From the NCBI GenBank assembly GCA_963819885.1, contig CAWFXV010000030.1:124001-188000 (forward strand): a DNA stretch of 64,000 bases. Direction: 5' to 3'. Positions 32,601 to 41,886 of the stretch are shown one piece after another (position 1 is the stretch's first letter; every line of letters starts with the position of its first letter). This stretch comes from JACVRX01 sp963819885 (GTDB lineage: Bacteria; Actinomycetota; Actinomycetes; Jiangellales; Jiangellaceae). Below the pieces are notes generated by a model that was given only the letters and a program-made list of their open reading frames with translations, did no database searches and was not told the DNA's origin. Position numbers and translations under genes: made by a program.

Positions 32601-35117
32601 TTACCCGCCGCGAAGGGTGTCGACGACCTCGTCGAGCTCGTCGGGTTTGACGAGCACGTCTCGGGCCTTGGAGCCCTCGGACGGCCCGACGATGCCGCGG
32701 CTTTCCATCAGGTCCATCAGCCGGCCGGCCTTGGCGAATCCCACCCGGAGCTTGCGCTGCAGCATCGACGTGGAGCCGAACTGCGTCGTGATCACCAGCT
32801 CGGCGGCTTGGCAGAGCAGGTCGAGGTCGTCACCGATGTCCTCGTCGATCTCCCGCCGGGTGCCCTGTGGGGCAATCACATCTTCACGATACGAAGGCTC
32901 GAGCTGGGACTTGCAATGCCGGACGACGGCGTGGATCTCGGACTCGGTGACCCAAGCTCCCTGGATGCGGACCGGCTTGCTGGCGCCCATCGGCAGGAAC
33001 AGCCCGTCTCCCTGGCCGACCAGCTTCTCCGCTCCGGGCTGGTCGAGGATCACTCGCGAATCGGCCAGCGACGATGTTGCGAAGGCGAGCCGGGACGGCA
33101 CGTTCGCCTTGAGCAGCCCGGTGACGATGTCGACCGACGGTCGCTGCGTCGCCAGCACCAGGTGGATGCCGGCTGCCCGCGCCAGCTGGGTGATACGCAC
33201 GATGGCGTCCTCGACGTCGCGCGGGGCGACCATCATCAAGTCGGCAAGCTCGTCGACGATGACCAGCAGGTAGGGATACGGGGCCAGGGTCCGTTCGCTG
33301 CCGGGCGGAACTTTGACCCGGCCGGCGCGCACGGCCTTGTTGAAGTCGTCGAGGTGGCGGAAGCCGAAGTGGGCCAGGTCGTCGTAGCGCATGTCCATCT
33401 CGCGCACGACCCAGCCGAGTGCCTCGGCCGCCCGCTTCGGGTTGGTGATGATCGGCGTGATCAGGTGGGGAATGCCGTCGTAGGCAGTGAGCTCGACCCG
33501 CTTGGGATCGACCAGGATCATCCGGACCTCGTCCGGGGTGGCGCGCATGAGCACCGAGGAGATGAGTGAGTTGATACAGCTCGACTTTCCCGAGCCGGTT
33601 GCGCCGGCGATGAGCACATGCGGCATCTTGGCGAGATTCGCTACGACGAAGCCGCCCTCGACGTCTTTGCCGAGGCCCACGACCATCGGGTGGTGATCCT
33701 TGCGAGCGACCGGCGAGCGTAGGACGTCGCCGAGACTGACCGTTTCCTTGTCGCTGTTGGGGATCTCGATGCCGATCGCGGACTTGCCGGGGATCGGTGA
33801 CAGGATTCGCACCTCCGCGCTCGCCACGGCATAGGAGATGTTCTTCGACAGCGCCGTGACGCGTTCCACCTTGACCGCATTGCCGAGCTCGACCTCGTAC
33901 CGGGTGACCGTCGGGCCACGGGTGTATCCGGTGACCTGGGCATCGATCTCGAACTGGTCGAGCACTTCGGTCAACGCCTCGACGACCTGGTCCGACGCTA
34001 TCGATCGGGCCCGGTGCGGACTGCCTTGGCGCAGCACGTCACTGGTCGGGAGCGTGTAGGTGACGTCGCCAGACAACGCCAACTGCTCGACCCTCGCCGG
34101 CAGCGGGGAGTGCGGAGGCGGTTCCGCTGGCGGCTCCGTCCGGCGTCCGGCGGGGACGACGATTCGAGTCGGCTGGTCGCCCTCGTCAGCCGTGTTGCCA
34201 TCCTCGTCGTCGCCGCGTCGCCGAGCGTCCGCACGCTCGCGCAAGAGCGGGCTGTCATACGGATTCAGATCGTTCGGCGTCTCGTCTGCAGACCAGCGGC
34301 GCCGCAGCAGGGATCGACGGCTCGGCGTGGCGGAACCGTCTGCGCTTTCCTCCTGGTCGGCGCCCACCAGCCAGCCCCGCACCGCGCGGCCACGAGCGGG
34401 CAGGTCGTGAAGGGGTGTTCCGGTGACGACGAGCAGGCCGAAGATCGACAGGAGTACCAGAAGTGGTGTGGCCACCCACACGGTGAGCAGGTCGGCCAGC
34501 ACGGTGGACGCGACGAACCCGACCGCGCCACCCGCACTCTGCATGGCTGCCTCGCCGTCAACCGAGCGAGGCATGCCGGCGGCAATGTGGATGAGGCCCA
34601 GCACGGCGAGGGTCAGTGCCGTCCAGCCGACGAGCTGGCGGGCGCCTGGACCGTTGCGGTCTGGATGACGCAAGGTACGCCAGGCCAGCAGGAGCAGCAG
34701 GATGGGGACGACAGAGGCGGCAGCGCCGACAGTCCCGGCGACGAGAGTCCGGACGATCTCGGCCATGGTGCTGTCGAGGTTCCACCAAACCGCGGCGGCC
34801 ATCACGATGCCGATGCCGACCAGCGACAGCCCGACGCCGTCGCGGCGATGAGCGGAATCGAGCTCACGCGCGCTCGATCCGATCCGCCGCACAAGGCCAC
34901 CGACCAGGTGGGCGATTCCCATCCACAGGCCCCGGAACAGCCGGGCGATTCCGCCCGCCGCCATCGTGGCAACTCCGCGCCGGCGTGGCGTGGGCCGCCG
35001 CTGGGCCGGCTGGTGATTCGACCGACGTCGGGCGGAGCTCCGACCGGTCCTTCGCCCCGTCGATGAGTCCGACGCTGACCTGCGAGAACGCGTCAAGGTG
35101 GAGTTGCGGGTCGCCAT
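32601..35117 (-). CDS. ftsK: DNA translocase FtsK
   Basis: An 838-residue translocase. N-terminal basic region, four or more TM helices (about residues 80-240), a charged linker, then the RecA-like motor with Walker A AGATGSGKSS and Walker B YLLVIVDELADLMMVA, followed by a C-terminal gamma winged helix (LQRKLRVGFAKAGRLMDLM) that recognises polar KOPS sites. It segregates the chromosome terminus at the division septum. ATG 35117 (MATRNSTL) is chosen; the frame is open further upstream without homology. Confidence 0.94.
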   Translation of the reverse strand: MATRNSTLTRSRRSASDSSTGRRTGRSSARRRSNHQPAQRRPTPRRRGVATMAAGGIARLFRGLWMGIAHLVGGLVRRIGSSARELDSAHRRDGVGLSLVGIGIVMAAAVWWNLDSTMAEIVRTLVAGTVGAAASVVPILLLLLAWRTLRHPDRNGPGARQLVGWTALTLAVLGLIHIAAGMPRSVDGEAAMQSAGGAVGFVASTVLADLLTVWVATPLLVLLSIFGLLVVTGTPLHDLPARGRAVRGWLVGADQEESADGSATPSRRSLLRRRWSADETPNDLNPYDSPLLRERADARRRGDDEDGNTADEGDQPTRIVVPAGRRTEPPAEPPPHSPLPARVEQLALSGDVTYTLPTSDVLRQGSPHRARSIASDQVVEALTEVLDQFEIDAQVTGYTRGPTVTRYEVELGNAVKVERVTALSKNISYAVASAEVRILSPIPGKSAIGIEIPNSDKETVSLGDVLRSPVARKDHHPMVVGLGKDVEGGFVVANLAKMPHVLIAGATGSGKSSCINSLISSVLMRATPDEVRMILVDPKRVELTAYDGIPHLITPIITNPKRAAEALGWVVREMDMRYDDLAHFGFRHLDDFNKAVRAGRVKVPPGSERTLAPYPYLLVIVDELADLMMVAPRDVEDAIVRITQLARAAGIHLVLATQRPSVDIVTGLLKANVPSRLAFATSSLADSRVILDQPGAEKLVGQGDGLFLPMGASKPVRIQGAWVTESEIHAVVRHCKSQLEPSYREDVIAPQGTRREIDEDIGDDLDLLCQAAELVITTQFGSTSMLQRKLRVGFAKAGRLMDLMESRGIVGPSEGSKARDVLVKPDELDEVVDTLRGG

Positions 35118-35182
35118 GATCGGAAGGCTACCCCGGACGACACATCCGTATCTCGAGTCACACCCGTCTCGGCGTGGCGAAA

Positions 35183-36871
35183 TCAGGACTCGACGACCAC
35201 CGGAATGATCATCGGCCGACGGCGGTAGCGCGCGCTCACCCAACGGCCCACCGTGCGCCGGATCGTCTGCTGGAGCTGGTACACGTCGGCAACACCACTC
35301 GCAGCCGCCTGTTCGAGCGCCTCGGCGACCTGGGACCGGACCTCGGCGAACACACTGTCGTCCTCGGCGAACCCGCGGGCGTGGATCTCAGGGCCGCCGG
35401 TGACCTTCCCGGTGACCGAGTCGACCACGACCACGACCGAGATGAAGCCTTCTTCACCGAGGATCCGCCGGTCCTTCAGCGACGCCTCGGCGATACCGCC
35501 GACGTTCGACCCGTCGACATAGACATAACCGCAGGGAACCGCGCCGACTACGCGGCCCACGCCATCGACCAGGTCCACCACGACACCGTCGTCAACCCGG
35601 ACGATCCGGTCGGCGGGTACGCCCGAGCTCAGTGCCACGCCGGCGTTGGCATGCAGGTGGCGGATCTCGCCGTGCACCGGCATCACGTTTCTGGGTTTGA
35701 CCAGGTTGTAGGCGTACAGCAGCTCGGCGGCACTCGCGTGGCCGGACGTGTGCACCATCGCGTTTCCGCGATGGACGACCGTCGCGCCCCAACGGGTGAG
35801 CCCGTTGATGACCCGGGACACCGCATTCTCGTTGCCGGGGATCAGCGACGAGGCGAGCACGACGACGTCGCCCGGCTCGATGCTGATGGCCGGGTGGTCG
35901 CGGTTCGCCATCCGGGACAATGCCGCCATCGGCTCGCCCTGCGATCCGGTCGACATGAGCACGATCTCCTCCGGCGCGAGGTCGTCGATGCTCTTGAGAT
36001 CGATCAGGGTGCCGCCGGGAATCCGCAGGTAGCCCAGGTCACGAGCGATTCCCATGTTGCGCACCATCGACCGGCCGACGAAGGCGACCTTGCGCCGATG
36101 TACGACGGATACATCGAGCACCTGCTGCACCCGGTGGACGTGGCTGGCGAACGACGCGACGACGATCCGGCGGGGCGCCTCGGCGAAGATCCGGTCGAGC
36201 ACCGGCGCGATCTCCCGCTCATGCGGCGTGTACCCCGGAACCTCAGCGTTCGTGGAATCCACCATGAAAAGGTCGACGCCGGCGTCACCGAGACGCGCGA
36301 AGGCATTCAGGTCGGTCCGGCGTCCGTCCAGCGGCAGCTGGTCCATCTTGAAGTCGCCGGTGTGCAGGACCAGCCCCGCCGGCGTCCTGATTGCGAGTGC
36401 GAGGGCGTCGGGAATGGAGTGGTTGACGGCGAGAAACTCCACCTCGAACGGGCCGAACCGTTCAGTGCGTCCCTCGGCGACTTCCAGCTGGTAGGCATCG
36501 ATCTTGTGCTCGACGAGCTTCGCCTCGACGAAGGCAAGGGTGAGTCGTGACCCGACGAGCGGAAGGTCCGGCTTCTCGCGCAGCAGAAATGGGACGGCGC
36601 CGATGTGGTCTTCGTGACCGTGGGTGAGCACGACGGCTTCGACCTGGTCGAGGCGATCCCGGATGTACTCGAAGTCGGGCAGGATGAGATCGACTCCCGG
36701 CTGGTGGTCCTCCGGGAACAGCACACCGCAGTCGACGATCAGCAGGCGGCCGCCGTACTCGAAGACGGTCATGTTCCGCCCGACCTCACCCAGGCCGCCG
36801 AGCGGGACGATTCGCAGGCCACCGTCGGGGAGCGGCGGAGGCGGCGCCAGCTCGGGGTGGGGATGGCTCAC
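35183..36871 (-). CDS. rnj: Ribonuclease J
   Basis: A 562-residue metallo-beta-lactamase/beta-CASP RNase (exo and endo activities, 5'-end mRNA and rRNA processing). The metal motif is THGHEDHIG, with later ligands in VLHTGDFKMD and MPVHGEIRH. The start MSHPHPELAPPPPLPDGG is a short linker before the catalytic core. The stop-start overlap with dapA is ATGA (36868-36871), so both are coupled. With rny and pnp, three RNA-decay enzymes lie in this window. Confidence 0.94.
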   Translation of the reverse strand: MSHPHPELAPPPPLPDGGLRIVPLGGLGEVGRNMTVFEYGGRLLIVDCGVLFPEDHQPGVDLILPDFEYIRDRLDQVEAVVLTHGHEDHIGAVPFLLREKPDLPLVGSRLTLAFVEAKLVEHKIDAYQLEVAEGRTERFGPFEVEFLAVNHSIPDALALAIRTPAGLVLHTGDFKMDQLPLDGRRTDLNAFARLGDAGVDLFMVDSTNAEVPGYTPHEREIAPVLDRIFAEAPRRIVVASFASHVHRVQQVLDVSVVHRRKVAFVGRSMVRNMGIARDLGYLRIPGGTLIDLKSIDDLAPEEIVLMSTGSQGEPMAALSRMANRDHPAISIEPGDVVVLASSLIPGNENAVSRVINGLTRWGATVVHRGNAMVHTSGHASAAELLYAYNLVKPRNVMPVHGEIRHLHANAGVALSSGVPADRIVRVDDGVVVDLVDGVGRVVGAVPCGYVYVDGSNVGGIAEASLKDRRILGEEGFISVVVVVDSVTGKVTGGPEIHARGFAEDDSVFAEVRSQVAEALEQAAASGVADVYQLQQTIRRTVGRWVSARYRRRPMIIPVVVES

Positions 36872-37776
36872 AGCAGCCTCGCCGCCACCAGGTCCGCTCG
36901 CAGTTCGACCACCTGCTCCTCCGTCGCCTCGACCAAGGGCGAACGCATGGCCCGGCCGGTCAGCACACCGGCGAGCTGCGCGGCCGCCTTGGCCATGATC
37001 GCGCCCTGAGTCCGGGTCATGATGGCTCGGACGGCGGGAATCAACTCGCGATGGATACCGACGGCGTCGGGCAGATCGCCGGCGTCGACCGCTTCGACCA
37101 TCTCGGCGTAGCGCGACGCAGCCACGTGGGCGACCACACTCACCACGCCGACAGCGCCTTGAGTCAGATGTGCGAGGTTGAGCGCGTCGTCGCCGGAGTA
37201 ATAGGCGAGCTCCGTGCGAGTCATCACCTCCGAAGACGCGAATAGGTCGCCCTTTGCGTCCTTGACCGCGACGATCCGTTCGTGGTCGGCCAGCCGGACC
37301 AAGGTCTCGGTCGTGATCGCCACCCCAGAACGACCGGGGATGTCGTAGAGCATGACCGGCAGCTCGGTGGCGTCCGCCACCGCTGTGAAATGGCGGCGCA
37401 GCCCTTCCTGCGGAGGCTTGCTGTAGAACGGCGTGACGACCAGCAAGCCGTGTGCGCCCGCTTTCTCGGCGTGCTGGGCCAGCTCGACGGTGTGGTGCGT
37501 GTCGTAGGTGCCGACCCCGGCGACGACGGTTGCCCGGTCCCCCACCGCGTCCAGGACCGCACGCAGCAGCTGCTCCTTCTCCGCGTCCGTCGTCGTCGGG
37601 CTTTCACCGGTCGTGCCGCTGAGGACCAGGCCGTCGCACCCTTCGGTGACCAGATGCTCGGCGAGGCGGGCCGCTCCGTCGAGATCGAGGATGCCGTCGT
37701 CGTGGAACGGCGTCACCATGGCGGTGAGGACACGACCGAAAGGAGCGCTGGCGAGCGTGCTGGGATGGTCTGGCAT
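36868..37776 (-). CDS. dapA: 4-hydroxy-tetrahydrodipicolinate synthase DapA
   Basis: A 302-residue TIM-barrel aldolase. Motifs: GTTGESPTT (oxyanion/pyruvate site), YDIPGRSG (catalytic tyrosine) and VAVKDAKGDL (Schiff-base lysine). It condenses pyruvate with aspartate semialdehyde, the entry to lysine and diaminopimelate. It overlaps rnj by four bases. Start is ATG 37776. Confidence 0.95.
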   Translation of the reverse strand: MPDHPSTLASAPFGRVLTAMVTPFHDDGILDLDGAARLAEHLVTEGCDGLVLSGTTGESPTTTDAEKEQLLRAVLDAVGDRATVVAGVGTYDTHHTVELAQHAEKAGAHGLLVVTPFYSKPPQEGLRRHFTAVADATELPVMLYDIPGRSGVAITTETLVRLADHERIVAVKDAKGDLFASSEVMTRTELAYYSGDDALNLAHLTQGAVGVVSVVAHVAASRYAEMVEAVDAGDLPDAVGIHRELIPAVRAIMTRTQGAIMAKAAAQLAGVLTGRAMRSPLVEATEEQVVELRADLVAARLL

Positions 37777-37823
37777 GGTCGGAAAGGCTACCGGTCTGCG
37801 AGTCCCCGGCGGTTGTTCGGCGG

Positions 37824-38576
37824 CTATGGTGCGACCCGGCCATTCGCCTCGAACGCGGCGTGGGTCAGTGGCATCAGCCCCGCCCAGTGCGCTTCCATCT
37901 GCTCCGCGACCATCTCGATCTCACGCTGCGGGAAGGACGGGAACGCCGCGTCGTCGCGCCGAGTTCGCAGGGACAGGAAATTCATCAGCGAGCGGGCGTT
38001 GAACGTCACGTACATCGACGAATAGATGGTCAGCGGCAGCACGATGCGCGCGACCTCCCGGGCGACACCGGCGTCCAACATCCGCCGATACGCGGCATAG
38101 GCCGCCATGCACACCCGGCGGGTTTCGGCGTCGACCAGCGCGTGCTGCTCGGCGGTGCCCTCGACGAAGGTGTAGTGACCGGGCTTGCCCTCCTGGACCA
38201 GCTTGCGCTCCGGCCCCGGCACGTAGAACACCGGCCGCAGCTCGCGGTACCGCCCGCTCTCCTCGTTGTAGCTGGCGATGCGGTGCCGCATGTGCTCGCG
38301 AAAAACGAAAATGGGGGCATGAACATAGAAAGTCATCGAATTGTGTTCATATGGGGTTCCGTGGTGGGAGCGCATCAGGAAGTTGATCAACCCTTTCGAG
38401 CGCTCGGCATCGGCCTCGACGTCTTCCAAGGATTGCTCTCCCTTGGTGGACACCCGGGCCGCGAAAAGCACGTCCGAGTCGTGCGCGCTCGACCGCACCA
38501 ACTCGACCGTCACGTCGCTGCGGAACTCGATTCCCAGATCTTCCACGTCCTCGTCCGCCGCTCTGCTCTGCGCCAT
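37824..38576 (-). CDS. thyX: Flavin-dependent thymidylate synthase ThyX
   Basis: A 250-residue ThyX, which methylates dUMP using FAD, NADPH and methylene-tetrahydrofolate. The family signature RHRIASYNEESGR (residues 97-109) is complete, as are the preceding HHGTPYEHNSMTF and the later RSLMNFLSLR segment. ATG 38576 is chosen; the frame extends upstream without homology. A 20-codon stretch coding residues 73-92 (38301-38360) uses conspicuously AT-ended codons, unlike its surroundings. Confidence 0.95.
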   Translation of the reverse strand: MAQSRAADEDVEDLGIEFRSDVTVELVRSSAHDSDVLFAARVSTKGEQSLEDVEADAERSKGLINFLMRSHHGTPYEHNSMTFYVHAPIFVFREHMRHRIASYNEESGRYRELRPVFYVPGPERKLVQEGKPGHYTFVEGTAEQHALVDAETRRVCMAAYAAYRRMLDAGVAREVARIVLPLTIYSSMYVTFNARSLMNFLSLRTRRDDAAFPSFPQREIEMVAEQMEAHWAGLMPLTHAAFEANGRVAP

Positions 38577-38775
38577 CGTCACCCCGCGGCCCTCCCCTCG
38601 TTTGGACGCTCGCAGCCTAGTTGGCGGCGCCGACAACGCTCTTGCGGCAGGCAGGTGTGACAACCGCGCGCCGCAGACGTCCGGCTATGACTTCTCCCTG
38701 AACATGAGGTCACGGATTGGCGACGACACGTCGAATCAACTGCGCCGCAAGGCCGCCTGGGTGCATTCTGAGTAC

Positions 38776-39240
38776 ATGGTCTTGCAGGGGACCATCGGCC
38801 GGTTCGTGCGCTGGGGGATGATTCACGGCCCCGCGTGGGGTTTGCTCGTCGCGATCCCGCTGGCAGTCTTCGGTGACCTCGGAGCCAGCGAAGTGCAGAT
38901 CGTACTCGCCGGGCTGTTCGGCGGAATGATCGCCGGACCGCTACTCGGTTTCGCCGCGGGCGTTGCGTGTTTGTTCGCCGAGTTGGTCCCGAAGTGGATC
39001 CTCGACGCGCCGGACTACGTGGCCGTCGCGACAGTTGCCGGAATCGTCGGTGGCGTCGCCTGGCCGGTGCTCGAGCTGGGTAGGTCCGGCCCGGTCACGG
39101 GCATGGTCGCGGTCGTCGTGCTCACGGCTGTGCCCGCCATCGATGCCGCTCGCAGCGCGCCACATCTGCTCTTCCCGGCCGCGCCGGAATCCCTGGCCAC
39201 GACGGGCGCGGATGCCGCCGCGGGTGGTCAGGCGTCGTAG
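38776..39240 (+). CDS. Hypothetical membrane protein
   Basis: A 154-residue protein with four hydrophobic segments: WGMIHGPAWGLLVAIPLAVF, IVLAGLFGGMIAGPLLGFAAGVACLFA, VAVATVAGIVGGVAWPVLEL and TGMVAVVVLTAVPAIDAA. No family recognised. ATG 38776 is the likely start; an in-frame ATG at 38704 is possible and neither has a clear ribosome site. Its 3' end overlaps the convergent paaE gene by 13 bp. Confidence 0.6.
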   Translation: MVLQGTIGRFVRWGMIHGPAWGLLVAIPLAVFGDLGASEVQIVLAGLFGGMIAGPLLGFAAGVACLFAELVPKWILDAPDYVAVATVAGIVGGVAWPVLELGRSGPVTGMVAVVVLTAVPAIDAARSAPHLLFPAAPESLATTGADAAAGGQAS

Positions 39241-40328
39241 TCCAGCGAGACGGCTGGCGTGCTCGGGTGTGACTGGCAGGTCAGCACGTAGCCCGCATTC
39301 ACCTCGTCGTCTTCCAAGGCGAAGTTCCGCTCCATCTCCAGCTTGCCGTCGAGGAGCTTCGCCCGGCACGTGCCGCAGACGCCGCCCTTGCAGGCGAACG
39401 GAGCGTCGTTCCGGACGCGTAGCACAGCCTCGAGCACGGTCTCATCCGGGTCCGCCAGCTCCACCGTGCTTCGCCGGCCGTCCAGCAGGGCCGTGACGAC
39501 GCTGCGGGCCGCCGGGCGATCCACTGCTGGCGGCGAGGTCGGCGGCTCCCCCACATGAAAGAGCTCGGAGTGAACGTGACCTCGGGCGACACCATGGCCG
39601 AGGAGTACCCGGCGTGCCGTCGTCACCAGCTCGAGGGGACCGCACACGTACCACTCGTCCACCGTCTCCGGCGGGATCAATGTGTCAAGGAACCTCTCCA
39701 GCCGAGGCTGGTCGATCCGGCCCGACAGCAGGTCGGTCTCCCGTGCCTCACGGGACAGCACGTGCAGGAGATGAAGCCGGTCCGGGTAGACGTCCTTGAG
39801 GTCGGCGAGCTCGTCGAGGAACATCACCGTCTGGCTGGTCCGGTTCCCGAAGAGGAGCGTGGTGCGACTGGCCGGCTCGGTCTGCAAGATCGAGGCGATG
39901 ATCGAGATGACCGGGGTGATGCCGCTACCTGCGGCGACAGCCACGTAGTGCTTGGCGTTCGCCGGGTCGAGGTGCGGGGTGAACCGGCCGGCCGGGGTCA
40001 TGACGTCGAGCTCGTCGCCCGGTGCCATCGCGCCCAACGCGAATGAGGAGAAGGTTCCATCGGGAATGCGCTTGATCGCGATGCGCAGCCGTCCCGAGCC
40101 CTGTGGCGAGCAGATCGAGTAGCTGCGCCGGACACCGTCGCCGCCCGGCACCGAGACGTTGACATGCTGACCCGCCGTGAACCCGTAGTCGTCACGGAGA
40201 TGAGTTGGCACGTCGAACGTCACCGCCACTGCGTCGGCCGTCAGCCGCTCGACCGAGGCAACCCGCAGCCGGTGGAAGACAGAGTGCCGCCGGGCCGCCG
40301 GTGCCAACTGGGTGTCAGTTGCGGTCAT
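39228..40328 (-). CDS. paaE: Phenylacetyl-CoA epoxidase reductase PaaE
   Basis: A 366-residue oxidoreductase: FAD-binding domain (RRSYSICSP), NAD(P)H-binding domain (AAGSGITPVISI) and a C-terminal plant-type 2Fe-2S ferredoxin with CKGGVCGTC and a fourth cysteine in VLTCQSHP. It feeds electrons from NADPH to the PaaABC di-iron monooxygenase that makes the 1,2-epoxide of phenylacetyl-CoA. Last gene of the paaABCDE run. Confidence 0.94.
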   Translation of the reverse strand: MTATDTQLAPAARRHSVFHRLRVASVERLTADAVAVTFDVPTHLRDDYGFTAGQHVNVSVPGGDGVRRSYSICSPQGSGRLRIAIKRIPDGTFSSFALGAMAPGDELDVMTPAGRFTPHLDPANAKHYVAVAAGSGITPVISIIASILQTEPASRTTLLFGNRTSQTVMFLDELADLKDVYPDRLHLLHVLSREARETDLLSGRIDQPRLERFLDTLIPPETVDEWYVCGPLELVTTARRVLLGHGVARGHVHSELFHVGEPPTSPPAVDRPAARSVVTALLDGRRSTVELADPDETVLEAVLRVRNDAPFACKGGVCGTCRAKLLDGKLEMERNFALEDDEVNAGYVLTCQSHPSTPAVSLDYDA

Positions 40329-40331
40329 TCC

Positions 40332-40814
40332 TCAGAGCGCCTTCACGTGGTCGAAGGGCTCGAGGCAGGAACGGCACGTCCACAACGACTTGCACGCGGT
40401 CGAACCGAACCTGCTGGTCTCTCGCGTGTCCGGCGAACCGCACAACGGGCAGCGCACCGACAACATGAGCCGCACCGGACCGACCGGGTGCGGCGGCGCG
40501 ATCCCGTGCTGGCGCAGCGCGGCGCGGCCGGCGTCGGTGATCCAGTCCGTCGTCCAAGCCGGGGCCAGAACGAGGCGGACCTCGGCATCCGTGTGCCCGG
40601 CATCGGCCAGGCGTTCGAGGACGTCTGCCCGGATAGTGTCCATGGCGGGGCAACCCGAGTACGTCGGCGTGATCTCGACGACGATGCGGCCGTCCGGTTC
40701 GACCAGGACGTCGCGCAGCACACCCAGATCCTCGATCGTGACAACGGGCAGCTCCGGGTCAGGCACGGCCGCGACCAGGGCCTGAACATCGGCGGCCGCC
40801 ATTGCGCTCACCAT
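40332..40814 (-). CDS. paaD: Phenylacetate degradation protein PaaD
   Basis: A 160-residue DUF59/MIP18-type protein: VPDPELPVVTIEDLGVLRDV and TPTYSGCPAMDTI are the family core, and the C-terminal zinc-ribbon-like CPLCGS...CRSC block is present. PaaD supports Fe-S or di-iron assembly of the epoxidase. ATG 40814 is chosen; a GTG at 40811 would give a GTGA overlap with paaC, and ATG 40802 is also possible. It overlaps the end of paaC by a few bases. Confidence 0.9.
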   Translation of the reverse strand: MVSAMAAADVQALVAAVPDPELPVVTIEDLGVLRDVLVEPDGRIVVEITPTYSGCPAMDTIRADVLERLADAGHTDAEVRLVLAPAWTTDWITDAGRAALRQHGIAPPHPVGPVRLMLSVRCPLCGSPDTRETSRFGSTACKSLWTCRSCLEPFDHVKAL

Positions 40815-41605
40815 GTCGCCCCCGGATGCGCCCGGTGCAGATGCTGCATCTCGGCCAATAGATAACCCATCGCTTCGGTATGCAACCCGCGCCGACCGCC
40901 GCGGCCGTGAAACCTCGGCTCGGGCATCGTCAATGTCGCCTCGGCCAGCACGGCCGCGACGAAGGCCTCCCACGGCCCGCGCAGCGCGCTGGGATCGATG
41001 CCGACGCCGGCCAGCTTCTCGACCACCGGCCACGGGTCGAACATCTCTGCGACGTACGGCCAGGTCTCCTCCAGCCCGGCGTGCATCCGCCGGCGACTCT
41101 CCTCGGTTCCATCGCCGAGGCGCAGTACCCACTGAACCGCGTGGTCCCGGTGGTACGCGACCTCCTTCACCGCCTTCGCTGCCACTGCCGCGAGTGTGCC
41201 GTCCGCGCTCGTCCGTAGCCGGTCGTAGAGCTCGTGCTGATACGACGAAAACACCAGTTGCCGGGCGATGGTGAGCCCGAAGTCACCATTGGGACGCTCG
41301 ACGACCTGCAGGTTGCGGAAGTCGCGTTCGTCGCGCAGGTAGGCGAGGTCGTCTTCGTCTCGCCCAGCACCCTCGAGCTCTCCGGCGTACGTCAGTAGCG
41401 ACCTCGCCTGACCAAGCAGGTCCAGGCCGATGTTGGCCAGCGCGACGTCCTCCTCCAGCTGGGGAGCAGCGGCGATCCACTCCCCCAGCCGATGCGAAAG
41501 GACCAGCGCGTCGTCGGCCAGGCCCAGGACGTATTCGGTCAGTGGCGACGACCGCGAGGTCGCGCCGGACCTGCCGTCCCACGTACCGGGCATCGCGGTG
41601 CTCAC
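40808..41605 (-). CDS. paaC: Phenylacetyl-CoA epoxidase subunit PaaC
   Basis: A 265-residue ferritin-like helical protein: LTEYVLGLADDALVLSHRLGEW, EEDVALANIGLDLLGQARSL and KAVKEVAYHRDHAVQWVLRLGDG. PaaC is the structural partner of the catalytic PaaA. It starts at ATG 41605 and overlaps the paaB stop by 4 bp (ATGA). Confidence 0.93.
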   Translation of the reverse strand: MSTAMPGTWDGRSGATSRSSPLTEYVLGLADDALVLSHRLGEWIAAAPQLEEDVALANIGLDLLGQARSLLTYAGELEGAGRDEDDLAYLRDERDFRNLQVVERPNGDFGLTIARQLVFSSYQHELYDRLRTSADGTLAAVAAKAVKEVAYHRDHAVQWVLRLGDGTEESRRRMHAGLEETWPYVAEMFDPWPVVEKLAGVGIDPSALRGPWEAFVAAVLAEATLTMPEPRFHGRGGRRGLHTEAMGYLLAEMQHLHRAHPGATW

Positions 41606-41886
41606 AGGTGACGCACCTCGTCGGGGATGTCGTAGAACGTCGGATGCCGGTACACCTTGTCACCGGCCGGGTCGAAGAAAGCGTCCTTCTCCTCCGGACT
41701 GCTTGCCGTGATCGCGGCCGCGGGAACGACCCAGATGGACACGCCCTCCTGCCGGCGGGTGTAGACGTCGCGAGCGTTGCGAAGCGCCATGGCAGCATCC
41801 GGCGCGTGCAGGCTGCCAGCGTGGATGTGGGAGAGCCCGCGCCGGCCACGGATGAACACCTCCCACAGCGGCCAGTCCCGGCTCAT
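41602..41886 (-). CDS. paaB: Phenylacetyl-CoA epoxidase subunit PaaB
   Basis: A 94-residue PaaB: WPLWEVFIRGRRGLSHIHAGSLHAPDA and GVSIWVVPAAAIT match the family, and normal length is about 95. PaaB bridges PaaAC dimers in the multicomponent monooxygenase. ATG 41886 overlaps the paaA stop by 4 bp; the upstream frame extension to 41997 lies inside paaA. Confidence 0.93.
   Translation of the reverse strand: MSRDWPLWEVFIRGRRGLSHIHAGSLHAPDAAMALRNARDVYTRRQEGVSIWVVPAAAITASSPEEKDAFFDPAGDKVYRHPTFYDIPDEVRHL

Noticed and set aside
31446..33569. Plus-strand frame of 707 codons
   Set aside because: It is antisense to rimO, the DUF72 gene and ftsK, all of which have strong motifs; no homology seen.
35118..35243. 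N-terminal extension of FtsK upstream of ATG 35117
   Set aside because: No homology and no ribosome site; the basic MATRNSTL start fits better.
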